From: Sphingopyxis sp.
GTDB taxonomy: Bacteria > Pseudomonadota > Alphaproteobacteria > Sphingomonadales > Sphingomonadaceae
Assembly (NCBI GenBank): GCA_030145715.1
Contig: JAIXHQ010000016.1
Span: forward strand, 1-64,000
Length of the DNA: 64,000 nucleotides
Direction of reading: 5' to 3'
Shown: one piece after another, positions 1 to 8,676 of the stretch
Layout of the letters: every line of letters begins with the position of its first letter
Numbering within the stretch: position 1 is the first letter of the stretch
Translations under genes and position numbers: made by a program
Notes under the pieces: model-generated
Told to the model about the DNA's origin: nothing
What the model saw: only the letters and a program-made list of their open reading frames with translations
The model's database searches: none

Positions 1-121
1 ACCGATTTTGCCCATTGCTTCGTCGAAAAGTCTTGAAATATTGACATATTCCTTCGCCTTTCCTCCTCGCACTGAGCAAAATCGCTTCAAACCTCGACCG
101 GGGAATTAATGGGTCCTGACC
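1..121. mobile_element. Terminal part of an IS5/IS427-type element or MITE (enters from left edge)
   Basis: The segment ends in ATGGGTCCTGACC directly against a CTAG tetranucleotide (122-125). The same terminal sequence, also abutting CTAG, bounds the deleted IS5-type element at 16384-16879. The internal sequence is unlike that copy, so this is a related element sharing the same ends. On the minus strand a purine-rich GAGGAGG-like stretch precedes an ATG at 47-45 that opens a reading frame running out of the window (MSIFQDFS...). This may be an element gene, but it cannot be judged from about 15 codons. The CTAG contains the stop codon of mfd. Confidence 0.5.
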
Positions 122-3100
122 CTAGGCGACCTGTTTCGCCAGCTTGCCCAATCCCTTGGACAATTGCAGCGCGCCGTTCAGCCGCGCGCCGGTGCTGATC
201 CAGTCGCCGCTGACCGACAGCTTGTTGTCGGGACGGATGCGCGCGCGGCCCTTCAGCCGCTCGACATAGGCGATCAGGCCCGGAACATTCGCGAATGCGT
301 CGCCATGGAAACTGACCAGCGCGCCCTTGGTGCCGACGTCCAGCTTGGCGATACCGGCCAGCTTGGCGTTCGCCTTGATCTCCATCAACTGGATCAGGTT
401 CGCGGTTTCGGGTGGCAGCGGCCCGAAACGGTCGATCATCTCCGCCGCAAAGGCATCGAGCGCCGGGCGGTCGCCCGCATCGTTCAGGCGGCGATAAAGC
501 GCCATGCGCAGCGGCAGGTCGGGGACATAATCCTCGGGGATCAGGATCGGCGCATCGACGGTGATGACGGGCGACAGGGCTTCGCGCGGCGGCAGCTTTC
601 CCGCGCCTTCGGCCTTGGCCATCAGGATCGCTTCTTCCAGCATCGACTGATAAAGTTCGAAACCGACCTCGCGGATATGCCCCGATTGTTCATCGCCGAC
701 CAGATTGCCCGCGCCGCGAATGTCGAGGTCGTGGCTGGCAAGCTGGAACCCCGCGCCCAGCGTATCGAGATCGCCAAGCAGCTTGAGCCGCTTTTCGGCG
801 GTGTCGGTGATCGCACCGCCCTCCAGCGTCGTCAGATAGGCATAGGCGCGCGTCTTGGACCGCCCGACCCGGCCGCGAAGCTGATAGAGTTGGGCCAGCC
901 CAAACCGGTCGGCGCGGTGGACGATCAGCGTGTTCGCACTCGGAATGTCGAGCCCGCTTTCGACGATGGTCGTCGACACCAGCACATCATATTTGCGGTC
1001 GTAAAAGGCGCTCATCCGCTCCTCGACCTCGCCCGGCGCCATCTGGCCGTGCGCGACGACATATTTGATTTCGGGAACCCGGTTGCGCAGAAATTCCTCG
1101 ATGTCCGGCAGGTCCTTGATCCGCGGCGTCACGAAAAAGCTTTGCCCGCCGCGATCATGTTCGCGCAGCAACGCCTCGCGGATCACCACCGGATCCCATG
1201 GCGCCACATAGGTGCGCACCGCAAGGCGATCGACCGGCGGCGTCTGGATGACGCTCAGTTCGCGCAGGCCCGACATCGCCATCTGCAACGTGCGGGGGAT
1301 CGGCGTCGCGGTCAGCGTCAGGACGTGGACGTCGGTCTTGAGCTGTTTCAGCCGTTCCTTGTGGACGACGCCGAACCGTTGTTCCTCGTCGACGATGACA
1401 AGGCCCAGATTCTTGAACTCGACCGATTTGGCGATGACCGCATGGGTGCCGACGACGATGTCGATCGTGCCCGCCGACAGCCCATCGCGCGTCTTTTGCG
1501 CCTCGGCGGCGGGGACAAGGCGCGACAGGCGGCCGATGTTGATCGGAAAGCCTTTGAAACGCTCGGCGAAATTCGTGTAATGCTGGCGCGCGAGCAATGT
1601 CGTGGGGACGACCACCGCGACCTGCACCCCCGCCATCGCCGCGACGAAGGCGGCGCGCAGCGCGACCTCGGTCTTGCCGAAACCGACGTCGCCGCAGACG
1701 AGCCGGTCCATCGGGCGGCCCGACGCCATGTCGGCCAGCACGTCACCGATCGCCCGGTCCTGATCGTCGGTTTCCTGATAGGGGAAGCGGTCGGCAAAGG
1801 CCGGATAGGACGCATCCTGCGCCAGCAGTTCGCCCGACCGCAGCGCGCGCTGCGCCGCGGTGGCGAGCAGTTCGCCCGCGATCTCGCGGATGCGTTCCTT
1901 CATCCGGGCCTTGCGGCGCTGCCACGCTTCGCCGCCCAGCTTGTCGAGCGCGACGCCGTCGCTCTCGCCGCCGTAACGCGACAGCACGTCGAGATTTTCG
2001 ACAGGGACATACAGCTTGTCGCCGCCGGAGTAGGTCAGCGCGACGCAATCATGCGGGCTGCTGCCGACCGGGATCTGGGTCAGCCCCTCATAACGGCCGA
2101 TGCCATGGTCAAGGTGGACCACCAGGTCGCCGACGCTGAGCGTCGCGAGTTCGGCCAGAAAGGCGTCGGCGCTCTTGCGGCGCTTTTGACGGCGGACCAG
2201 CCGTTCGCCCAGAATATCCTGTTCGGTGAGCAGGCTGATCGCATCGCTCGCGAACCCGTGATCGAGCGGCAGGACGACCAGGGCGACGTTGCCGACCTTC
2301 GATCCGCTGGCCTCACCATTCCCGTTCGCGTCGAGCGAAGTCGAGACGCCTGTCGGCGTGGCGCCATCTCGATGGGTGTCTCGACTTCGCTCGACACGAA
2401 CGGACGAAAGGGGGGCGGTGAGCGCCAGCGCCTCCTGCCATGTGTCGGCCTGAACCAGCCCCGTCACCCCATGGTCGCGGAGCAGCCCCGATAATCGGTC
2501 GCGCGCGCCGCCCGAATAGCTGGCGATGATCGTGCGGCGTCCCTTGCGCCGTTCATCCGACAGGTGATCGGCCACCTTGTCATAGATGTTGAGGTCGGCG
2601 GTGCGTTCGGGCGTGAAATCGCGCGCCGCGAATGTTTCCAGGTCGACAACCGTCGCGGCGGGCGGCGCGTCGAACGGGGTGACGACATGGATCGGGCGTG
2701 CCTTCGCCGCGCCGGTCCATTCGTCGTCGGTCAGGTACAGCGTCTCGGGCGCCAGCGGGCGATAGCTGCCCGGCGATTCGCGTTCGGCGGCGACGCGATT
2801 GGCATGATAGTCGGCAATCGCGGCAAAACGGGTGTCGGCCGTCGCTTCGGTGCGGTGGCCGCGCAGCACCGGGGCGGCGGGATCGATATGGTCGAACAGC
2901 GTCCCCAGCCGTTCCTCGAACAGCGGCAGCCAATGGTCCATCCCCGCCTGTCGCCGCCCGTCGCTGACCGCCTGATACAGCGGGTCGCCGGTCGCCTGCG
3001 CGCCGAACAGGTCGCGATAGGCCGACCGAAACCGCTTGATCGTCGCCCCGTCGAGCAGGGTTTCGGATGCCGGAAGCAGTTGCAGCGCCTTGGCCGGGCC

Positions 3101-3724
3101 CAGGCTGCGCTGGTCGGCGGGGTCAAAGCGGCGGATGCTTTCGATCTCGTCGCCAAAGAAATCGACCCGCAGGCCATTTTCCTCGCCTGCCGGAAACAGG
3201 TCCAGAATGCCGCCGCGCACCGCGAACTCGCCCTGGTCGGCGACGGTATCGACGCGGCTGAAACCATTGGCGACAAGCAGTTCGGCCAGCGCGTCGCGGT
3301 CGATCCGCTGTCCCGGCGCCAGCGTCGTCGCAAGCTGGCGGATGCGGAACGGGGTCAGCGTCCGCTGGGTGATCGCCGCGACGGTGGTCAGGATCAACTC
3401 GCCACGCCGTGCGGGCAGTTGCAACGCCGACAATGTCGCCAGCCGGTCGGCGCTGACGCGCATCGAGGGGCCCGCGCGATCATAGGGCAGGCAATCCCAC
3501 GCCGGAAAGCGATGGACGATCAGGTCGGGCGCGAAAAAGGGCGCGGCGTCGGCGATCGCCTGCATCGCGCTGTCATCCGTCGCGACATAGACCAGGCGCC
3601 TGTCGCTCGCCCGCGCCAGATCGGCCAGCAACAGCGGCAGGAAACCGTCGGCGGCGCGCGCCAGTGTCAGCGGCGCCGATGCCGATCCGATCGCGGCGAA
3701 AATGTCGGCGGCGGCGATGGTCAT
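122..3724 (-). CDS. mfd: Transcription-repair coupling factor Mfd
   Basis: Mfd is a DNA translocase that removes RNA polymerase stalled at lesions and recruits UvrA. The 1200-residue product has an N-terminal UvrB-like module, the RNA-polymerase-interacting region (VVHLDHGIGRYEGL, about residue 535), and a RecG-like SF2 motor with Walker A GDVGFGKT (about 675), DEEQ (about 777) and TATPIPRTL. The start at 3724 (MTIAAADIF) was chosen over the longer ORF because its ATG overlaps the sdhE TGA (ATGA), giving translational coupling. Residues about 440-468 are encoded by an inserted palindromic repeat that is absent from the family, in the D3 surface loop. The amber stop lies in a CTAG that is the target copy of a flanking IS-type element, so the C-terminus appears intact. 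Confidence 0.96.
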   Translation of the reverse strand: MTIAAADIFAAIGSASAPLTLARAADGFLPLLLADLARASDRRLVYVATDDSAMQAIADAAPFFAPDLIVHRFPAWDCLPYDRAGPSMRVSADRLATLSALQLPARRGELILTTVAAITQRTLTPFRIRQLATTLAPGQRIDRDALAELLVANGFSRVDTVADQGEFAVRGGILDLFPAGEENGLRVDFFGDEIESIRRFDPADQRSLGPAKALQLLPASETLLDGATIKRFRSAYRDLFGAQATGDPLYQAVSDGRRQAGMDHWLPLFEERLGTLFDHIDPAAPVLRGHRTEATADTRFAAIADYHANRVAAERESPGSYRPLAPETLYLTDDEWTGAAKARPIHVVTPFDAPPAATVVDLETFAARDFTPERTADLNIYDKVADHLSDERRKGRRTIIASYSGGARDRLSGLLRDHGVTGLVQADTWQEALALTAPLSSVRVERSRDTHRDGATPTGVSTSLDANGNGEASGSKVGNVALVVLPLDHGFASDAISLLTEQDILGERLVRRQKRRKSADAFLAELATLSVGDLVVHLDHGIGRYEGLTQIPVGSSPHDCVALTYSGGDKLYVPVENLDVLSRYGGESDGVALDKLGGEAWQRRKARMKERIREIAGELLATAAQRALRSGELLAQDASYPAFADRFPYQETDDQDRAIGDVLADMASGRPMDRLVCGDVGFGKTEVALRAAFVAAMAGVQVAVVVPTTLLARQHYTNFAERFKGFPINIGRLSRLVPAAEAQKTRDGLSAGTIDIVVGTHAVIAKSVEFKNLGLVIVDEEQRFGVVHKERLKQLKTDVHVLTLTATPIPRTLQMAMSGLRELSVIQTPPVDRLAVRTYVAPWDPVVIREALLREHDRGGQSFFVTPRIKDLPDIEEFLRNRVPEIKYVVAHGQMAPGEVEERMSAFYDRKYDVLVSTTIVESGLDIPSANTLIVHRADRFGLAQLYQLRGRVGRSKTRAYAYLTTLEGGAITDTAEKRLKLLGDLDTLGAGFQLASHDLDIRGAGNLVGDEQSGHIREVGFELYQSMLEEAILMAKAEGAGKLPPREALSPVITVDAPILIPEDYVPDLPLRMALYRRLNDAGDRPALDAFAAEMIDRFGPLPPETANLIQLMEIKANAKLAGIAKLDVGTKGALVSFHGDAFANVPGLIAYVERLKGRARIRPDNKLSVSGDWISTGARLNGALQLSKGLGKLAKQVA
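2322..2404. repeat. REP-like palindromic repeat inserted in frame in mfd
   Basis: Two roughly 30-base arms, CGTTCGCGTCGAGCGAAGTC... and its near-exact inverse ...GACTTCGCTCGACACGAACG, flank a spacer of about 22 bases. The arms differ at only about three positions. The unit has the look of the REP/BIME elements seen between genes in sphingomonads, but here it lies inside mfd. It is read through without a stop or frameshift, giving a hydrophilic peptide (VRVERSRDTHRDG...). Confidence 0.85.
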
Positions 3725-3981
3725 GGCAGGGGGATATAGTCCAGTCGGCGCATCGCGGCGATCATCTCCGGCCGGTCGAGGTGCGCGGGCGGCTCCCCGG
3801 TGCCGAGCGCCCACGCCATGATGTCGACGTCGTCTTCCTCGACAATCAGTTCGTACCACGCAATCTCGTCTTCGCCCCATTCCGCCGAATGACGGTCGAA
3901 AAACCCGCCGATCATATAGTCGGCCTCGCGCGTGCCGCGGTGCCATGCGCGGAATTTCAGGCGTTTCAGGCGGTCTTGCAT
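3721..3981 (-). CDS. sdhE: FAD assembly factor SdhE (succinate dehydrogenase assembly factor 2)
   Basis: This 86-residue product matches the SdhE/YgfY/SDH5 family, which promotes covalent FAD attachment to the flavoprotein subunit of succinate dehydrogenase. The family signature is visible: RLKFRAWHRGTREADYMIGGF with the characteristic RGTRE-D pattern, followed by an acidic helical C-terminus (EEDDVDIMAW). The start at MQDRLKRL was chosen because the upstream extension in the track does not look like family sequence. Its TGA overlaps the mfd ATG, forming a two-gene unit transcribed away from recG. Confidence 0.93.
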   Translation of the reverse strand: MQDRLKRLKFRAWHRGTREADYMIGGFFDRHSAEWGEDEIAWYELIVEEDDVDIMAWALGTGEPPAHLDRPEMIAAMRRLDYIPLP

Positions 3982-4020
3982 GGCGGGCCTTTTATACGTC
4001 TCAATCGATCTGGCAACGGG

Positions 4021-4044
4021 GACGGCATCGGCGACGGCATCGGC
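4021..4044. repeat. 12-bp tandem duplication in the sdhE/recG intergenic region
   Basis: GACGGCATCGGC occurs twice head to tail in the 253-bp divergent spacer between sdhE and recG. A further short direct repeat (GTGACCTTT twice) lies near 4180-4200. The spacer must hold both promoters, but no convincing -35/-10 pair stands out. Confidence 0.6.
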
Positions 4045-4234
4045 GATTTTTCGCTGTCCTACATTCTCGCGGCGCGATAGCGTCGCCGGATGACCCCGAT
4101 GATCCGCCTGCCGATTGCGTCCCGCCATGCCCTGTCCCAAGGCCGGGGAAGAACGGAAAGCAAAGGGGGACGTGGTGTGACCTTTGTGACCTTTGGAATA
4201 AAATTACACGGGCGCGGGGTCTGATCGAAGCGCG

Positions 4235-6301
4235 ATGCGACCCGAAATCCTCAATCCGCTTTTTGCCGCGCTCACCGACCTGAAAGGCGTCGGGCCACAG
4301 CTTGCCAAGCCGCTGACCCGGCTGGGGCTGGAACGCGTCGTCGACGTGCTGTTCCACCTGCCGACCGGCCTGATCTCGCGTTTTCCGGTCGACCGGCTCG
4401 ATCAGGCACAGGCCGGACAGACGATCATCGTCAACCTGACCGCGCAGGATTATCGCGCCGGCCGCAGCCCCCGCGCGCCGTTCGGGGTCGAGGCGTCCGA
4501 CGATGCCGGCGGTCATGTCCGGCTCGTCTATTTCGGGCGCACGTCGGGGCTGGCGCGCAAGCTGTTCCCGCTGGGCGAGAAACGCCGCGTGTCGGGGCGG
4601 CTCGACCTATATGGCGACATGCGGCAGATCGTGCATCCCGATCAGGTCGTCGAACCGGGTGACGAGGCGGGGATCGCCGAACATGAGCCGGTCTATCCGC
4701 TGACCGAGGGGCTGACCAACGCGCGATTGTCGCAACTGGGACAGGTCGCGCTGGAACGGCGCCCCGACCTTGCCGAATGGATCGACGCGCCGCTGCTGGC
4801 CAGCCGGGGCTGGCCGTCGTGGCACGAAGCGATGGAGCGCGCCCACGCCAGCCCGCGCGACGAGGCGGCCCGCGACCGGCTGGCATATGACGAAATTTTC
4901 GCGAGCCAGGTCGCGCTGATGCTGATCCGGCAGGGGCTGCGGACGCGCCGGGGCAGGGCGATCACCGGCGACGGGCGGCTGACCGACGCGCTGAAACTTC
5001 CCTTTGGCCTGACCGGCGCGCAGGAGCGCGTCGGGCGTGAAATCGCGGGCGACATGGCACAGGACACGCCGATGCTGCGGATGCTGCAGGGCGACGTCGG
5101 ATCGGGCAAGACGCTGGTGGCGCTGCGCGCGATGCTCGCGGCGGTGGAGGCGGGGACACAGGCGGCGCTGCTCGCGCCGACCGAGATATTGGCGCGCCAG
5201 CATCATGCGACCTTGCAGCACATGCTGGGCGGCTTGCCGGTCAACGTCGCCATCCTGACCGGGCGGGACAAGGGGCGGGCACGCGAATCGACGCTGATGG
5301 GGCTGGCCGACGGCAGCATCGACATATTGGTCGGAACCCACGCCATCTTTCAACAGGCGGTCGCCTATCGCGACCTCGCGCTTGTCGTGGTGGACGAACA
5401 GCATCGTTTCGGGGTCGCGCAGCGGCTGATGCTGACGCAAAAGGGCGCGCGGCCGCCGCACCTGCTGGTGATGACCGCCACCCCGATCCCGCGCACGCTG
5501 CAACTGGCCAACCATGGCGAAATGGATGTGTCGCGGATCGACGAGATGCCGCCGGGACGCACCCCCGTCGATACGCGCGTCGTATCGGTCGATCGGCTGG
5601 ACGAGGTGATCGACGGGCTCGACCGGCACCTTGCCACCGGGGCACAGGCCTATTGGGTCTGTCCGCTCGTCGCCGAAAGCGAGATCAGCGAACTCGCCGC
5701 CGCCGAGGAACGGGCCGCGCTGCTGCGCGCCCGGCTGGGCGATGCGCGGGTCGGGCTGGTCCATGGGCGGATGAAGGGGCCGGAAAAAGATGACGTCATG
5801 GCGCGCTTTCAGGCGGGGGAGATCGGCGTACTGGTCGCGACGACGGTGATAGAGGTGGGCGTCGATGTGCCCGCCGCCAGCCTGATGATCGTCGAACATG
5901 CCGACCGGTTCGGGCTGGCGCAGCTCCACCAGCTTCGCGGTCGTGTCGGGCGCGGCACCGCCAAATCGATATGCCTGCTGCTCCGCTCGCAGAACCTGTC
6001 CGAAACGGCGCGCGAGCGGCTGGCCCTCATGCGCGATACCAACGATGGTTTCGTGATCGCCGAAAAGGATCTGGAATTGCGCGGCGGCGGCGAATTGCTT
6101 GGGCTGAAGCAATCGGGCGATGCCGATTATCGGCTGGCGACGCCCGAACAGCTCGTGCGGCTGTTGCCCGTCGCGCATGACGACGCGCGACTGTTCGTCG
6201 AACGCGATGGCGGGATGGACGGGGCGCGGGCGGACCCGGTGCGCCTCTGCCTCTATCTTTTCGAACGCGATGCGGCGGTGCCGCTGCTTCGCAGTGGTTA
6301 G
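4235..6301 (+). CDS. recG: ATP-dependent DNA helicase RecG
   Basis: RecG remodels stalled replication forks and Holliday junctions. The 688-residue length is normal for the family. An N-terminal wedge/OB region (about 50-150) is followed by SF2 helicase motifs: Walker A GDVGSGKT (about 287), DEQHRFG (about 387), TATPIPRTL (about 415) and the VATTVIEVGVDVP...HQLRGRVGRG block of motifs V/VI. It is divergent from sdhE-mfd and its TAG overlaps the stop codon of the convergent PilZ gene by four bases. The ATG at 4235 (MRPEILNPLF) gives the expected N-terminus. Confidence 0.96.
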   Translation: MRPEILNPLFAALTDLKGVGPQLAKPLTRLGLERVVDVLFHLPTGLISRFPVDRLDQAQAGQTIIVNLTAQDYRAGRSPRAPFGVEASDDAGGHVRLVYFGRTSGLARKLFPLGEKRRVSGRLDLYGDMRQIVHPDQVVEPGDEAGIAEHEPVYPLTEGLTNARLSQLGQVALERRPDLAEWIDAPLLASRGWPSWHEAMERAHASPRDEAARDRLAYDEIFASQVALMLIRQGLRTRRGRAITGDGRLTDALKLPFGLTGAQERVGREIAGDMAQDTPMLRMLQGDVGSGKTLVALRAMLAAVEAGTQAALLAPTEILARQHHATLQHMLGGLPVNVAILTGRDKGRARESTLMGLADGSIDILVGTHAIFQQAVAYRDLALVVVDEQHRFGVAQRLMLTQKGARPPHLLVMTATPIPRTLQLANHGEMDVSRIDEMPPGRTPVDTRVVSVDRLDEVIDGLDRHLATGAQAYWVCPLVAESEISELAAAEERAALLRARLGDARVGLVHGRMKGPEKDDVMARFQAGEIGVLVATTVIEVGVDVPAASLMIVEHADRFGLAQLHQLRGRVGRGTAKSICLLLRSQNLSETARERLALMRDTNDGFVIAEKDLELRGGGELLGLKQSGDADYRLATPEQLVRLLPVAHDDARLFVERDGGMDGARADPVRLCLYLFERDAAVPLLRSG

Positions 6302-6666
6302 TTGACGTCGCCGCGCGCGCCCATGGCGCGGATCATCGGCAGATAATCCTCGACGGAGATGGACTTGTCGAACTGCACACCGGTCTTGCCGCCCAGCGAC
6401 CAGACGACCTTGGCCGCGGTCCGCCCGATGATCGGCATACGGAAAACGATCAGGTCGCCGATCTCCAGCCCGCGTTCGAACCGCATCAACATGCCGTCGG
6501 CGCTGATGTTCACGCAGGTACACATTTCCTGCCGTCCGTCGGGCATGACAAAGGGCAGGCGGCAATATACGTCGCTACGCGGGGCGATCCGCTGGTCGAG
6601 CCCGACATAATGGGCCTTGCTGGTGTCGATCTTGCGCATATCCGTGGACCTTGTTGATTTGGCCAT
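6298..6666 (-). CDS. PilZ domain protein
   Basis: This 122-residue single-domain protein carries the two PilZ signatures for cyclic-di-GMP binding: an RxxxR-type element (DQRIAPRSDVYCRL, about 25-38) and NISADGM (about 53-59, matching D/NxSxxG). Such stand-alone PilZ proteins usually act as c-di-GMP receptors controlling motility, polysaccharide or envelope outputs; the target here is unknown. An internal start at residue 10 (MRKIDTSK) is possible. It converges on recG with a 4-base overlap of stop codons. The EAL protein at 18356 is the only other c-di-GMP gene in the window. Confidence 0.85.
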   Translation of the reverse strand: MAKSTRSTDMRKIDTSKAHYVGLDQRIAPRSDVYCRLPFVMPDGRQEMCTCVNISADGMLMRFERGLEIGDLIVFRMPIIGRTAAKVVWSLGGKTGVQFDKSISVEDYLPMIRAMGARGDVN

Positions 6667-6713
6667 GACGATCCATCCGATTGCTGAAGAAGTGGTAAAT
6701 GCTGTTTTGCGCC

Positions 6714-7940
6714 CTACCGCGTCACAAGGCCATGTTTTTTTGACCCGAGGCTGACCGCTATGGCGTCGGCGCCCGGCAAAATCAGATGCTGCGGGTCGCG
6801 AACGACCTCGCCGCCAACCTTGACCGCGCCCTCGTCCAGCTTGCGGCGCGCCTCCTTGTTCGACGCTGCAAAGCCCAGTTCGCGCAGCGCGTCGACGACG
6901 CTGATCCCTTCGGCGGGCGCGACGGCTTGCGGCAGGTCGCCGCCAATCTGTCCCTTTTCAAAGGTTTGCGACGCGGTTTCCAACGCCGCCTTTGCTGCAT
7001 CGGCGCCGCGGCACATCGCCGTCGCCTCATTGGCCAGGATTTTCTTCGCCTCGTTGATCTCCGCGCCCTGCAGCGCCTCCAGCCGCGCGATCTCGTCAAG
7101 CGGCAGGTCGGTGAACAGCTTCAGGAATTTCCCAACGTCACGGTCGTCGCAGTTCCGCCAATATTGCCAATAGTCAAAATGGGACAGTTGTTCGGGATTA
7201 AGCCACACGGCACCAGCGGCGGTTTTGCCCATTTTGGCTCCCGCCGCGGTGGTCAGCAGCGGAGTCGTCAGGCCATAAAGATCGGCGCCGTCCATCCGGC
7301 GACCCAGTTCCATGCCGTTGACGATATTGCCCCACTGGTCCGAACCGCCCATTTGCAGCCGCACGCCCATGTCTTTCGACAGATGCCGAAAGTCATAGCC
7401 CTGAAGGATCATATAGTTGAATTCCAGGAACGTCATCGGCTGTTCACGATCAAGCCGCAGCTTGACGGAATCAAATGTCATCATGCGGTTGATGGTGAAA
7501 TGGGTGCCCACTTCCTGCAGCAATTCGATATAGCCAAGCTGGCCCAGCCAGTCCTGATTGTCGACCATCACCGCATCGGTCGGGCCGTCGCCAAAGGTCA
7601 GATAGCGTTCAAAGATGCTGAAAATCGACGCGATGTTCGCGGCGATCATGTCGTCCGACAACATCTTGCGGCTTTCGTCGCGGCCGGTCGGGTCGCCGAT
7701 CCGCGTCGTCCCGCCGCCCATCAGCACGACGGGCTTGTGCCCCGTCTGTTGCAGGCGGCGCAGCATCATGATCTGGACCAGGCTGCCGACATGCAGGCTG
7801 GGCGCGGTTGCGTCGAAACCGATATATCCCGGGACGACCTGTTTCGCGGCAAGCGCATCCAGCCCTTCCGCGTCGGTGGTCTGATGGATATAGCCCCGTT
7901 CATCGAGCAGGCGCAGCAGGTCGGATTTGTAATTGGTCAT
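6714..7940 (-). CDS. tyrS: Tyrosyl-tRNA synthetase
   Basis: This is a class I aminoacyl-tRNA synthetase of 408 residues. Visible elements are the N-terminal [14 protein letters not shown] block (HIGH-equivalent HVGS, about residue 45), the tyrosine pocket sequence around MILQGYDF and GGSDQWGNI, the KMSKS-equivalent KMGKT (about 237), and a C-terminal S4-like RNA-binding domain (about 345-408). The start [12 protein letters not shown] is preferred over a 13-residue upstream extension. Confidence 0.96.
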   Translation of the reverse strand: MTNYKSDLLRLLDERGYIHQTTDAEGLDALAAKQVVPGYIGFDATAPSLHVGSLVQIMMLRRLQQTGHKPVVLMGGGTTRIGDPTGRDESRKMLSDDMIAANIASIFSIFERYLTFGDGPTDAVMVDNQDWLGQLGYIELLQEVGTHFTINRMMTFDSVKLRLDREQPMTFLEFNYMILQGYDFRHLSKDMGVRLQMGGSDQWGNIVNGMELGRRMDGADLYGLTTPLLTTAAGAKMGKTAAGAVWLNPEQLSHFDYWQYWRNCDDRDVGKFLKLFTDLPLDEIARLEALQGAEINEAKKILANEATAMCRGADAAKAALETASQTFEKGQIGGDLPQAVAPAEGISVVDALRELGFAASNKEARRKLDEGAVKVGGEVVRDPQHLILPGADAIAVSLGSKKHGLVTR

Positions 7941-8010
7941 AGCGGGCGGGCGCTTAGCATGATGCACCGTCAAACCCAACAGCGTTCACCCGCCCCAAAA
8001 TCCATTTGCC

Positions 8011-8030
8011 CGGAGCTTGTCGAAGGGCCG
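8011..8030. repeat. Fragment of a REP-type repeat (GAGCTTGTCGAAG core)
   Basis: CGGAGCTTGTCGAAGGGCC, upstream of the DOMON gene, matches the half-site of a dispersed REP sequence common in many proteobacteria. No paired arm is present nearby, so it is a solitary half element. Confidence 0.45.
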
Positions 8031-8106
8031 CTTTCCCCTTTACACCGGAGCGATGAGTTTTTGGGCCGGCCCTTTGGCAAGCTTGGGACGAACGGAGGAA
8101 AATTAC

Positions 8107-8676
8107 GTGTCCGACCATGAGGTCTGCCGACAAAGCCTGCTGATCTGTCATCCCGACACCCCGGCCAGGGCCGTCCGATCGGTCGCGGTCGAAATCACCC
8201 TGTCGTTCGATGACGGCTTTGCGCTGCGCTATATGATCGACGGCGCGATCGGCGAACTGGTGCTGCCCGATGGCGAGGGCGAACTGGTCATCGCCGACAG
8301 TGCGACCGACGGCCTGTGGCAAAGCACTTGTTTCGAGGCGTTCCTGACGGAGGAGGGGCAGCCCGATTACACCGAGTTCAATTACAGCCCCGATGGGCGC
8401 TGGGCCTGTTACCAGTTCGACGATTATCGGTCGTTGCTGCGTCCGGACGAACTGGCCCCATGGGAAATGGCGGCGGAAAAGGGCGAGCAAAGCTATGCGC
8501 TGCGCGTCGAGCCCGGCATCTTTCCCGACAGGGGGGCAAAGCTTGCGCTCTCGGCCGTGATCGAGGAGCTGGACGGCACCAAAAGCTATTGGGCGCTGGC
8601 GCATCCGCCGGGCCAGCCCGACTTTCATCATCCCGATTGCTTTGCGCTCACGCTTGGGGCACCCGACGCGGCATGA
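8107..8676 (+). CDS. DOMON-like domain protein (NamZ-associated)
   Basis: The 189-residue product resembles the DOMON-like type 2 proteins often found beside peptidoglycan-salvage genes: a beta-rich ligand-binding fold with FEAFL, YTEFNYSPDGRWACYQFDDYR and a C-terminal HPDCFALTL. DOMON folds bind sugars or haem; no ligand can be assigned here. A GTG start at 8107 is chosen because GGAGGA lies about 8 bases upstream, whereas the longer ORF reads through a REP fragment. The TGA overlaps the ATG of namZ (ATGA), which implies coupling to muramic-acid metabolism. Confidence 0.75.
   Translation: MSDHEVCRQSLLICHPDTPARAVRSVAVEITLSFDDGFALRYMIDGAIGELVLPDGEGELVIADSATDGLWQSTCFEAFLTEEGQPDYTEFNYSPDGRWACYQFDDYRSLLRPDELAPWEMAAEKGEQSYALRVEPGIFPDRGAKLALSAVIEELDGTKSYWALAHPPGQPDFHHPDCFALTLGAPDAA

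Noticed and set aside
164-2494. 776-residue plus-strand ORF opposite mfd
   Set aside because: Antisense shadow: composition is Arg/Gln/Asp-rich with no domain, fully overlapping a clear Mfd.
4607-6565. 652-residue minus-strand ORF opposite recG
   Set aside because: Antisense shadow of RecG; no recognisable motif.
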